This document shows, piece by piece, positions 37,790-45,763 of a stretch of DNA of 64,000 bases. The position numbers and the translations under genes were made by a program. The notes beneath the pieces were generated by a model. It was not told where the DNA came from. It saw only the letters and a program-made list of their open reading frames with translations, and ran no database searches. The first letter of the stretch is position 1. Each line of letters begins with the position of its first letter. Source of the stretch: Sporosarcina aquimarina (lineage in GTDB: Bacteria > Bacillota > Bacilli > Bacillales_A > Planococcaceae); the NCBI RefSeq assembly GCF_019748715.1, contig NZ_JACLBZ010000006.1, positions 1-64,000 on the forward strand, written 5' to 3'.

Positions 37790-38727
37790 TGATCAATCTC
37801 AATCAAAGTCAAAATCATTCTGCTTCTGCTATTATGGCAATCTGGATTAGTTTGCTGAGCAATATCGTCTTAACCGTTTTAAAACTAATCGTCGGGTTTG
37901 TTTTTAGAAGCCCTGTGTTACTTGCCGACGGCTTCCATAACGCAGGAGACGTCGTCGCTTCAGCCGCTGCTCTAACTTCTATGCAGATTTCAAAACGCCC
38001 TGCTGATGAAGATCACCCATATGGTCACGGCAAGGCAGAAGTGATCGGGTCCGGTATTGTCGCGATCATTTTAGGACTAGCCGCCATTTATATCGCATTC
38101 GAAGCGGTAAAGGCGCTATTCGAAGAACCTGCAACGGCCAGCAAAATTGCTTTGTTGACGGCAGTGATCTCATTCATTTGGAAGTATGTACTGTACGTCT
38201 ATACGATGCGTATCGGGAAAAAGGAAAATAGTAAAGGATTGATCGCAACGGCATACGATCATTTGGCAGATGTCTACGCTTCACTCGCCGCAGTCGTCGG
38301 GATTGGCCTGGCGTTAGTTGGAGATCTTTTTGACATTCCCTTCCTTTCTTATGGCGATCCATTTGCCGGTATCGTCGTGTCGGTTCTCGTTTTTCGGTTA
38401 GCAATGGAGATCGGTAAAGAGAGTATGGATATTCTTATGGAGAAAAGTGTCAGCGATGAACGTCTCGCTGCGTTTGAAACAGTTATTCTCTCTGTACCTG
38501 AAGTGAAGAGAATCGATCGTCTTCGCGCGAGAGAACATGGCCATTACGTGCTGGTCGATATTCGAATTGGTGTAGAGGGAAATTTGACGGTTCAAGAAGG
38601 TCATGTAATTTCGAGCAGGATCCGAAATATGATCATGGCGCAAAATGAAGATGTCGACGAAGTGTTAATTCATTTAAATCCGTGGTATCCCGAAAATGAA
38701 TCCGGTATACTTACTAACGAGGAGTGA
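37789..38727 (+). CDS. cation diffusion facilitator (metal efflux)
   Basis: A 312-residue CDF transporter with six membrane segments, site-A residues in LADGFHNAGD and TAYDHLADVYAS (H/D pattern), the HPYGHGKAE motif, and a cytoplasmic C-terminal domain. The DGxHN...DHxAD pattern occurs in the group that includes B. subtilis MneP/MneS, so manganese is a candidate; Zn or Co cannot be excluded. AGAGGGGG precedes the ATG. Confidence 0.88.
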   Translation: MINLNQSQNHSASAIMAIWISLLSNIVLTVLKLIVGFVFRSPVLLADGFHNAGDVVASAAALTSMQISKRPADEDHPYGHGKAEVIGSGIVAIILGLAAIYIAFEAVKALFEEPATASKIALLTAVISFIWKYVLYVYTMRIGKKENSKGLIATAYDHLADVYASLAAVVGIGLALVGDLFDIPFLSYGDPFAGIVVSVLVFRLAMEIGKESMDILMEKSVSDERLAAFETVILSVPEVKRIDRLRAREHGHYVLVDIRIGVEGNLTVQEGHVISSRIRNMIMAQNEDVDEVLIHLNPWYPENESGILTNEE

Positions 38728-38732
38728 ACGAA

Positions 38733-39188
38733 ATGAACCCATTAACAATTGATGCATTGGAAATCTGTCTAAAGGAAACTGAAGAAACACTACGCAGCGC
38801 AGACTCCGCCTTTTTAAAGGAGCCGATATCCTATCTAAAATCTCACTTACCTGAATTTCTTTACGTAGAATCCCCTGACTTTGACGACTACAAAGTGGAT
38901 TCACTCGTAATTGAAGTAGATGATATTTTTGGAACATATATGGTGCTTTTCGGTTTACAAGGGAAGAAAAAAGAAGGAGATGCGATTCGTTCTTATATCG
39001 AATCCATCCTTCAGCAACAACTCATTGGATTCAGTATCTCTTTTTCAGATAACGAAGGTCTGTGGGAAGTGAATATGCCGCTTGATCCAATTGAAGGTTT
39101 TGAAGAGTCCATGCCAATCGAGCAAGTGCTTCAACTTCTTCACCAAGCACTAGATGGTCTGCGCAACCAAATGAAAGCAGGTAAGTAA
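38733..39188 (+). CDS. conserved hypothetical soluble protein
   Basis: About 151 residues, acidic, without membrane segments or a recognised motif. The start at 38733 is 9 nt after GAGGA in the end of the CDF gene; the GTG at 38724 is too close to that site. It lies between the CDF gene and a methyltransferase gene with almost no gaps, suggesting co-transcription. Confidence 0.65.
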   Translation: MNPLTIDALEICLKETEETLRSADSAFLKEPISYLKSHLPEFLYVESPDFDDYKVDSLVIEVDDIFGTYMVLFGLQGKKKEGDAIRSYIESILQQQLIGFSISFSDNEGLWEVNMPLDPIEGFEESMPIEQVLQLLHQALDGLRNQMKAGK

Positions 39189-40127
39189 GTGAGGTCTCCA
39201 AAATTTATTTATACGTATATCCGCCATCGTGATGAGCAAGAACTATGTCAGATGGAAATGCGTGCTTTTTTCGGAAAAGACGTGCAGGACAATGTCATCC
39301 AGAGCGATATGGAAATCAATCCATCACGCAGTCCATTTATGCAAGCACGACTTGATATATGGATTCAGGCAGATAGTGCGGATTCATTGGCAAAACAAGC
39401 TTCTGAACTAGAAATTGGCCAATCATTCAAGACGGTTTGCCTCAATGATATGGAGCTGGCCGGTACCCCGAAGATCGGTCATGCCGAACGCCGTAAAGTC
39501 GAACGAAATGTCGGACTACAAATAAAGGGTGAGCCTGAGCTGGATGATCCCAAAGTATTGATTGGGATTATACAATTGGCGGATCAGTGGTATGCAGGAA
39601 AGCTGACCCGAAGTTCATCCGACTGGCATGCACATCAACAAAAGCCCCATATGTATTCGACTGCGCTCGGTACTCGATTGGCAAGAGCAGCTGTGAATAT
39701 TGCTGTGCCACATCCTGAAGGTGTGCGGGTGATCGATCCATGCTGTGGAATCGGGACCGTGCTGGTGGAAGCTTTATCGATGGGGATTCCGATCGAGGGA
39801 CGGGATATTAATCCGCTAGTCGTCTATGGTTCAAGAAAAAACATTGCGTATTTCGGCTTGGAAGGCACTGTGACAATCGGACCAATCTCAGAAGTGAAAG
39901 AAACGTATGACATTGCGATTATCGACATGCCTTATAATTTGTTTACGCATATTACAGCTGAGGGACAACTGGAGATTTTGAAGGAAGCCCGTCGTTTTGC
40001 CAAAAGCTGTTTGATCATTACGATTGAAAACATGGATGAGATGCTTACAGTAGCTGGGTTTCATGTGGCGGACCGGTGCCTTGCGCGGAAAGGGACATTT
40101 TCTCGAGAAGTGGTTTTGTGTACATAA
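39189..40127 (+). CDS. Trm11-like SAM-dependent RNA/DNA methyltransferase
   Basis: A 312-residue protein whose C-terminal half is a Rossmann methyltransferase: motif I VIDPCCGIGTVLVEAL at about 177-192 and motif IV IIDMPYNLF, the D-x-P-Y type used for base amino-group methylation. The N-terminal half may be a substrate-binding domain as in Trm11/UPF0020 proteins. It starts with GTG right after the previous stop, with AGGTAAG upstream. Target unknown. Confidence 0.8.
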   Translation: MRSPKFIYTYIRHRDEQELCQMEMRAFFGKDVQDNVIQSDMEINPSRSPFMQARLDIWIQADSADSLAKQASELEIGQSFKTVCLNDMELAGTPKIGHAERRKVERNVGLQIKGEPELDDPKVLIGIIQLADQWYAGKLTRSSSDWHAHQQKPHMYSTALGTRLARAAVNIAVPHPEGVRVIDPCCGIGTVLVEALSMGIPIEGRDINPLVVYGSRKNIAYFGLEGTVTIGPISEVKETYDIAIIDMPYNLFTHITAEGQLEILKEARRFAKSCLIITIENMDEMLTVAGFHVADRCLARKGTFSREVVLCT

Positions 40128-40232
40128 AAAGAGGCTATGACAGAACGAAAACATAGTCCGTTCCCCTGCGCTCCAAAAGGCACGCTCTTGAATACTAAAT
40201 GGGTGAGCCTGTAAATATGGCGTACAATAGAA

Positions 40233-40272
40233 AAAATGCATGAAGGCGAAATTTGTCCTTCATGCATTTTTG
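40233..40272 (+). terminator. terminator after methyltransferase gene
   Basis: 14-bp stem AAAATGCATGAAGG/CCTTCATGCATTTT with a 10-nt loop and a following T. Confidence 0.82.
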
Positions 40273-40364
40273 AAGTTATGTCCCAGCCACTTATCTCATA
40301 TCAACAATTTTAAATTCTATAAGAACACTTAAATATTCCTTGTAATAGATTCATTTCACATTTC

Positions 40365-40627
40365 CTAATAGAATTTTAGGTAGGAGTATTCAATTTTTTT
40401 CATGGTAGCCAGCTCCGCTACCTCGCCTTTGTATATTAAATCAAACGTATACTGATCGTTGGTTGAATAAGTTTTGTCCCCATCTTTTTCACTTTACCTC
40501 TGTTCCTTTATAATTATATACAGCTTTCCAATGTTCACTTTCACCTTTAAATTGATATTCATTGGGTTTTTTTCTAAACAAGCTGTCAACATTATGATTG
40601 TGAATGCTGCGCAAATATCTTTTTCAA
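40365..40627 (-). pseudogene. frameshifted lipoprotein gene
   Basis: AGGGGGG lies 6 nt before a TTG start. The first frame gives LKKIFA. After a 2-nt shift it reads AFTIIMLTACLEKN (signal peptide and lipobox). Another frame reads NEYQFKGESEHWKAVYNYKG, then stops. The third frame reads KDGDKTYSTNDQYTFDLIYK through EVAELATMKKIEYSYLKFY to a TAG. The pieces form one small lipoprotein of a type common in Bacillales (GESEHWKA block), broken by at least three shifts. Confidence 0.75.
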
Positions 40628-40697
40628 CTTAATCCCCCCTGCTGTATACTTCGTTAAACCGGAAGAAATTCCTGCTTATTCCAATAATCCTCTCAAC

Positions 40698-41741
40698 TTA
40701 ATTTGCTATTTCAATGAAAGGTGTTTCCTTATCTTCCATTAATTGAATTGTGTACTTGTCATCACGAATGATCTCTTGTATCTCTGGAAGAGCTAAATAT
40801 TCCCGTATCGCCTGTTCAATTTCTTCCGTAGTTTCTTTAGAAGTCAGTTGGTCCAAGTTTGATTTAATATATACATAGGCACGCCCGTTTTTCACTTTAT
40901 ACGATATACCTTCCAGTTGATACCTTGATTTCCCTGCCAATGCATCGTGTATATCCGATACAATATAGGCCCATCGGTTATCTTGCTGCCGATGTTCCAA
41001 ATTGAAGGTTGTTACTTTTACATCCTTCACCTTTAACTTTTCTTTCTTTATTTCATTTTCAATATCTGCGATAATTTCCGTGCTCTCTAAAATATGATCC
41101 GGCATATCAATGGTGACGGTGTTCGAAATCCAGGATGTCTTCAAACCTGCCAATTCATGATCTGCTTCTTCGGCATAACCATACGCTGTAAACACTTCCT
41201 TCACAATCTCACGTACTTGATCATAAAGATCATTTGATTTTTGTGGACGTGGTGCATCCAATGCTTGAAGAATCTTCACTTCATAGCTGTCATAGCCATT
41301 TTCCGATAAAAAGCCCAGTATTTTCGGTTCAAGTTCTTTTGTAGCTTGCTTCAACGTAGAATCATTCAGTTCGAGTGCTATTTCAATGAGGTATGGAGAT
41401 GGCAAGACCCCTACCGAACTCACCGCATACCCCTCCGCTTCCACTAATTTAAACAGTTGTTCTGTTAAATCGGACGTGTCCTCACCGCCTGAAATACTAG
41501 GCGTAATCGATATAGGCAAAACCTTCGCAGCAAGACCAGCCATAGTAGTTGAATAAAAAGGAGACAGGATGAAAAAAGCCATACATACCATGACTGCAAC
41601 ATAAAGGTACTGTTTTGTTTGGCATCTTTTGCTGCGAATTGTGCCATTCATAATTTTAGTTCGTAGTTGACTTTTGGATTCTTTCGTCATCTTTAGTTCT
41701 TGTTCCAGATCCTTAAATTCTTCATCCATGAAATCTTTCAT
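40698..41741 (-). CDS. DUF4030-type membrane protein, putative anti-sigma factor
   Basis: A 347-residue protein: N-terminal cytoplasmic segment of about 45 residues, one membrane segment (about 46-68), and a large extracytoplasmic part with repeated alpha/beta units resembling DUF4030. It overlaps the ECF sigma gene by 20 nt, the usual place for the cognate anti-sigma factor. That role is inferred from position and topology; no zinc HxxxCxxC motif is present. Confidence 0.75.
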   Translation of the reverse strand: MKDFMDEEFKDLEQELKMTKESKSQLRTKIMNGTIRSKRCQTKQYLYVAVMVCMAFFILSPFYSTTMAGLAAKVLPISITPSISGGEDTSDLTEQLFKLVEAEGYAVSSVGVLPSPYLIEIALELNDSTLKQATKELEPKILGFLSENGYDSYEVKILQALDAPRPQKSNDLYDQVREIVKEVFTAYGYAEEADHELAGLKTSWISNTVTIDMPDHILESTEIIADIENEIKKEKLKVKDVKVTTFNLEHRQQDNRWAYIVSDIHDALAGKSRYQLEGISYKVKNGRAYVYIKSNLDQLTSKETTEEIEQAIREYLALPEIQEIIRDDKYTIQLMEDKETPFIEIAN

Positions 41742-42243
41742 AGGTAAACCCTCCTTTTATCAGTTCATTTTTCAATTCAGCCAAGGCTCGTTTCAACGTC
41801 ATTTTGACCTTGCTTTCAGACCAGTTTAGAATGTCGGCTGTTTCTGCAGTAGAAAACTCTTTTAATTTCCTCAAAATAATTACATGCCGATAAGTCAGCT
41901 TTAATTGTTGAATCGTCCGGTAAAGTTGTTCCGTTTGATCATTCATCGCAACAATCTGTTCAGGCATAGGCTTGAAATCTTTTTCATGCATTGTTAAACC
42001 TAAATAATGTTGCAGCGGATGTTTTTTTCTGAAATAGTCTTGTGTGACATTAAAAGCAATAGCAAATAACCACGTTTTCGCTGTCGATTGCTGTTCAAAT
42101 TTCGAATAATTCTTATGTGCTTTCAGGAACGTTTCCTGGGTCAAATCTTCTGCTTGTTGATAATCTCTCACCATTAAGAGTATGTAGCTTAAAATGGATT
42201 CTCCATATTCATCGAACCATTCAACCAAGTCGTCTTCTTTCAA
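41722..42243 (-). CDS. ECF RNA polymerase sigma factor
   Basis: A 173-residue SigX/SigW-like factor: region 2 DYQQAEDLTQETFLKAHKNY and TWLFAIAFNVTQDYFRKK, and region 4 HTH LKEFSTAETADILNWSESKVKMTLKRAL. It starts with TTG with GAGGTG upstream. It is followed by a membrane protein likely to restrain it. A possible autoregulatory promoter lies upstream. Confidence 0.9.
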   Translation of the reverse strand: MKEDDLVEWFDEYGESILSYILLMVRDYQQAEDLTQETFLKAHKNYSKFEQQSTAKTWLFAIAFNVTQDYFRKKHPLQHYLGLTMHEKDFKPMPEQIVAMNDQTEQLYRTIQQLKLTYRHVIILRKLKEFSTAETADILNWSESKVKMTLKRALAELKNELIKGGFTYERFHG

Positions 42244-42267
42244 AGATGTTCACCTCTTTCTATATAC

Positions 42268-42296
42268 TTAGACGGAATCTGGAATGGAAGCGTCAC
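42268..42296 (-). promoter_or_regulatory. candidate ECF-type autoregulatory promoter
   Basis: Minus strand GTGACG, 16-nt spacer, CGTCTAA. The CGTC -10 type is used by several Bacillales ECF factors (SigX, SigM, SigW); the -35 lacks the usual AAC core. Confidence 0.4.
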
Positions 42297-42364
42297 GTTT
42301 TTATAATTTCATTTTTAATCAGTGAGTAAAAGTGATCGCTCAGCAACATATATCACGAATCAAG

Positions 42365-42398
42365 GAAAAAAGCATTAATCCGCTGTTGGATTAATGCT
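42365..42398 (-). terminator. minus-strand terminator upstream of ECF operon
   Basis: 11-bp stem AGCATTAATCC/GGATTAATGCT followed on the minus strand by TTTTTTCC. No minus-strand gene precedes it for 1.3 kb, so it may insulate the ECF operon or be a relic. Confidence 0.7.
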
Positions 42399-42491
42399 AA
42401 TGAAGTGAATCTATTTAAGTTAGCTATAATCCATGCCACTAAACAAAAATAAAACTGCTTATTTGTATGGTAAAATTAATCTAAAGTTAAC

Positions 42492-42935
42492 ATGGAGGTG
42501 ACTTTCATAAAAAGGTTGTTAGCAGCAATAGTTGCAGCTATTATTTTCGCTGTCATTTATTCATCTATTTCCTATGTTCCGCAGTCACAGCGTGAATATA
42601 ATACGTATTACTTCGGATTCTTTGAAACAGCTTTTTTCGTCATATTATATGCTGGACCTGTTTTTCTTATGGTCGGGATCCCTTGTTCGATACTGATTGA
42701 TAAATTATCTGAATTAGGAAATCTGCATTCAAAGAAAAACAAGTACATTAAAAGACTGATATTCTATTCAATTGCAGGTCTATTAGTTGGCACTGTCTTC
42801 CCTCTAATTTTGATGCCAGGAGATAATTCACTGTCTATCCTCTTTTGGTATAGTCTCATTGGATTTGCGGCATCCACTATCTATTACCATGTACTATTAT
42901 TGATAACTAGTAATAACCTATTTAAAAGTAAATGA
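42492..42935 (+). CDS. hypothetical four-helix membrane protein
   Basis: About 147 residues with four hydrophobic segments (roughly 8-28, 46-66, 88-106, 114-136). No family recognised. The ATG at 42492 lacks a ribosome site, because the strong GGAGGTG overlaps it. An ATA eight bases after GGAGG, at 42507, would be perfectly spaced and would start the protein at IKRLLAA. An unusual start codon is possible. Followed 21 nt later by a lipoprotein gene. Confidence 0.6.
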   Translation: MEVTFIKRLLAAIVAAIIFAVIYSSISYVPQSQREYNTYYFGFFETAFFVILYAGPVFLMVGIPCSILIDKLSELGNLHSKKNKYIKRLIFYSIAGLLVGTVFPLILMPGDNSLSILFWYSLIGFAASTIYYHVLLLITSNNLFKSK

Positions 42936-42956
42936 TTTAAATTGAAAAGGTGAGTT

Positions 42957-43406
42957 ATGAAAACGTTCGTCAAATTACTTATTGGATTCATGTCCGTGTT
43001 TACGCTAACTGGTTGTTTCGGTGAGGAGTATGATTTTACTCCACCCACTGTTCTTTTATCAGATCCTAACACCTTAGAAAGTGTCAAATTAATTGAGACG
43101 AATATTGATTGGAATTCTGATAAGGTATACAAAAAAGTAACGGAAGACTATGTAGCTTTTGCAAAAAGCCAAGAACCTTTGCATTTCAGTTCTAAGCAGA
43201 AAGTGGATATAGAATTTGATAGTCAGGATTTTGCTGTCGAAGAGCTAAGCGTAGCAGTGTGGGAAAATGATAAGCAGATAGAATTGGAATTACATGACGA
43301 CCGAAGCTTTTATTTTCCAAAAGAAAAAGGCAAATATGTGCTCGAGGTACAGCTGATTTCTGATAAGGGTAACGCTCAATATGTAGGAAATATTATTATC
43401 GAATGA
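42957..43406 (+). CDS. hypothetical lipoprotein
   Basis: A 149-residue protein with signal peptide and lipobox TLTGC (Cys 20), followed by a probable beta-rich Ig-like domain ending in VLEVQLISDKGN. Ribosome site AGGTGAG. Probably co-transcribed with the preceding membrane protein gene. No function assigned. Confidence 0.68.
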   Translation: MKTFVKLLIGFMSVFTLTGCFGEEYDFTPPTVLLSDPNTLESVKLIETNIDWNSDKVYKKVTEDYVAFAKSQEPLHFSSKQKVDIEFDSQDFAVEELSVAVWENDKQIELELHDDRSFYFPKEKGKYVLEVQLISDKGNAQYVGNIIIE

Positions 43407-43451
43407 AAACGAAACGACAAATTTTCAGCAAAGCGGAAAGAGAGAAAGATC

Positions 43452-43910
43452 ATGATAAAAAAAATTGATATAAAGAATGAAACAATTGCTGAAGAACTAT
43501 TAAAACTTCAACTGCTTTCTTATAATGTAGAGGCAGAGTTAATTGACTTCTACGAGATACCTCCATTGAAAGATACCATCAAAACATTACAACAGTGCGA
43601 TGAAATTTTTTATGGTCATTATGAACAGGACGGGGAGTTAAGTGGGGTAATTTCCATTAAGGTAGAAAAGAATGTCCTAGATATACACCGATTAATGGTG
43701 CACCCAAAGCACTTCAGAAAAGGCATTGCCAATATGTTATTGGCATTCGTTGAAGGCAGTGAGAAAGAAATTGATAAAATTATCGTATCAACAGGAACCA
43801 AAAACACGCCCGCAGTACGTTTCTATGAAATAAACGGATTCTCAAAAACAGGTGAAACTAGAATAACAGAACAACTTTCCTTAACTTCTTTTATTAAGAT
43901 TCTTCACTGA
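43452..43910 (+). CDS. GNAT-family N-acetyltransferase
   Basis: A 152-residue single GNAT domain: LDIHRLMVHPKHFRKGIANML is the beta4/acetyl-CoA pyrophosphate loop, and NTPAVRFYEINGF is the C-terminal motif. Substrate unknown. It follows the lipoprotein gene by 45 nt and ends at an intrinsic terminator. Confidence 0.88.
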   Translation: MIKKIDIKNETIAEELLKLQLLSYNVEAELIDFYEIPPLKDTIKTLQQCDEIFYGHYEQDGELSGVISIKVEKNVLDIHRLMVHPKHFRKGIANMLLAFVEGSEKEIDKIIVSTGTKNTPAVRFYEINGFSKTGETRITEQLSLTSFIKILH

Positions 43911-43967
43911 GCATATACCTAGAGAACTGGTTGCATAGCCCAATAAAAGATTGATGAAATGAAGATG

Positions 43968-44000
43968 CCGCTAATTTTTTGAGAATTAGCGGTGTTTTTT
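43968..44000 (+). terminator. terminator after GNAT gene
   Basis: 9-bp stem CCGCTAATT/AATTAGCGG with a 7-nt loop, then TGTTTTTT. Confidence 0.87.
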
Positions 44001-44050
44001 AGTTTAGATGCTGAATGATCGGTCAATAATTAAGCACCCAATCAGGCGAC

Positions 44051-44758
44051 TTATTCCTTTTTTATAAACAATCTTATCGTCAATATGAATGCCAGTATGA
44101 TATAAACCACTATCCACATCGCATCCATCCAAAAATCCATTGCAATGCCATACAATGCATCATCTGTAAAATGGATAATGACTTGGGTTATGGGAGGAAA
44201 CGGTAAAAGAATCCATTTAAATATAGACAGCTTCTCCGCAATTCCTTCCCCCGCCAATGACACGGCAATGACGAACATGGATGAGAGCCATGCAAACCGT
44301 TTTGAATCCTTCTTTATAATAGAGAAAAAGGATCCGAGCAATATACCGAATATTGCTGACACCAAATGTCCGTAAATGACAACACCCAATTGAAGCATTT
44401 GAATGTCTTCCTTAAATATAGAAAAGGTTAATGGATACACTATTGCACTCATACCCATCACAAACGCAAAGAGGAAGCAGACGAACCATTTACCATATAA
44501 GTACAAACGTTTGCTTTTCAGTTGAACAATCAACAAATCTTTTTCTCCATTTTCCTCTAATGAAAATACAGACATCGCCACCCACGTCATAATTAAATAT
44601 AATGAAATACATGTAACTGCATAACTGCTCAAAATTGGAACACCGCTGTATGTATAAAAAATGATAATCCATGCTCCGAATAAGGTGATTGGTGGAATGA
44701 ATGTCAACGAGCGGATATAACTTATCAGTTGATATTTAATGTAACCTGGCATTATCAT
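44051..44758 (-). CDS. ABC-2-type transporter permease
   Basis: A 235-residue integral membrane protein with six hydrophobic segments, without its own ATPase motifs. It overlaps the upstream ATPase gene by four bases, so both form one exporter. Substrate unknown; related small systems export peptides or confer antimicrobial self-protection. Confidence 0.78.
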   Translation of the reverse strand: MIMPGYIKYQLISYIRSLTFIPPITLFGAWIIIFYTYSGVPILSSYAVTCISLYLIMTWVAMSVFSLEENGEKDLLIVQLKSKRLYLYGKWFVCFLFAFVMGMSAIVYPLTFSIFKEDIQMLQLGVVIYGHLVSAIFGILLGSFFSIIKKDSKRFAWLSSMFVIAVSLAGEGIAEKLSIFKWILLPFPPITQVIIHFTDDALYGIAMDFWMDAMWIVVYIILAFILTIRLFIKKE

Positions 44759-45561
44759 GCTTTCTCCTTCACTTCCAGTATGGAGCAGTTCGTTTGGAGC
44801 AACTTCAGTAATAGTTCATCACTTTTTTCTTGATCCACAGTAATTAGTGCTGTATTGCCGTCAAATTGTATTCGGTTAGGCGGTATAAAACCTAAGTCCT
44901 TTTCATCAATAAACTGTACGCGGATCCACTTTTCCTTTTTAAAGTGTGGCTGATAGGAAGTCATTTTTCCGGAACTAATATGTAAAATATCTGTTGCCAT
45001 TTGTGAAACTAATCCCTCGTCATGTGCTGTAAATAGGATTGGCATTTGCCCTCGAATCTCTTGCAATACAGAGATCAATGTTTGTTGTGATTTCAGATCC
45101 AATCCAGTTAGCGGCTCATCTAAAAGAAGGATTTCAGGGCGCATGAGCAATGCTTGAATAATCCCCACTTTCTGTTTCGTACCTTTTGAACAAGCCTCAA
45201 GGGGCATAGATAAAAAAGGACTTAAATCAAATAAATCAACATAGTTTGCAATCAGCTGTTCTTTCCCCTCTTCAGCTGCATGAAAGGAAGCTGTAAGAGA
45301 CAAGTATTCTTTCACTTTAAAACGAATGCCTTCGGGAAAGTGTTCTGGTACATATCCAATTTTGTTCGTATTCCTAATCACTTTACCATCTGTTGGTTCG
45401 TAAATGCCTGCTAAAACTTTTAACAATGTACTCTTACCTGAACCATTGCTCCCCTGAACAAACAACACTGATTTCTTTTTACAAGTAAAGGATATATTCT
45501 CAAACAAACGATTCCCATCAAAATCCTTACTAACATTACGCGCTTCCAAAACAACCGACAC
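44755..45561 (-). CDS. ABC transporter ATP-binding protein
   Basis: A 268-residue ATPase: Walker A QGSNGSGKSTLL, signature ACSKGTKQKVG (a variant of LSGGQ), Walker B ILLLDEPLTGLD and a His switch in FTAHDEG. The C-terminal tail of about 60 residues is less conserved. It starts with GTG, with GGAAG 9 nt upstream; the nearby ATG is out of frame. Confidence 0.87.
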   Translation of the reverse strand: MSVVLEARNVSKDFDGNRLFENISFTCKKKSVLFVQGSNGSGKSTLLKVLAGIYEPTDGKVIRNTNKIGYVPEHFPEGIRFKVKEYLSLTASFHAAEEGKEQLIANYVDLFDLSPFLSMPLEACSKGTKQKVGIIQALLMRPEILLLDEPLTGLDLKSQQTLISVLQEIRGQMPILFTAHDEGLVSQMATDILHISSGKMTSYQPHFKKEKWIRVQFIDEKDLGFIPPNRIQFDGNTALITVDQEKSDELLLKLLQTNCSILEVKEKA

Positions 45562-45689
45562 TCATGCACACTTCCTTTCCGAATGTTACATACTAATGAG
45601 AATAAACCATTAAACTCACTGTACTTGATTAATAGAAATTCGCGTTGTTCATACGTTTACTATAAGATTAATTCCAATAGATCAAAACA

Positions 45690-45721
45690 GATACAAAAAA
45701 GCAATGCATAATGCAATGCTT
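45690..45721 (-). terminator. terminator of leucyl aminopeptidase gene
   Basis: Stem AAGCAATGCA/TGCAATGCTT with one mismatch and a TAA loop, followed on the minus strand by TTTTTTGTAT. Confidence 0.75.
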
Positions 45722-45763
45722 TCTTGTATTTGTAACAGATTAGTAAAAATTGGATCACTGTTA

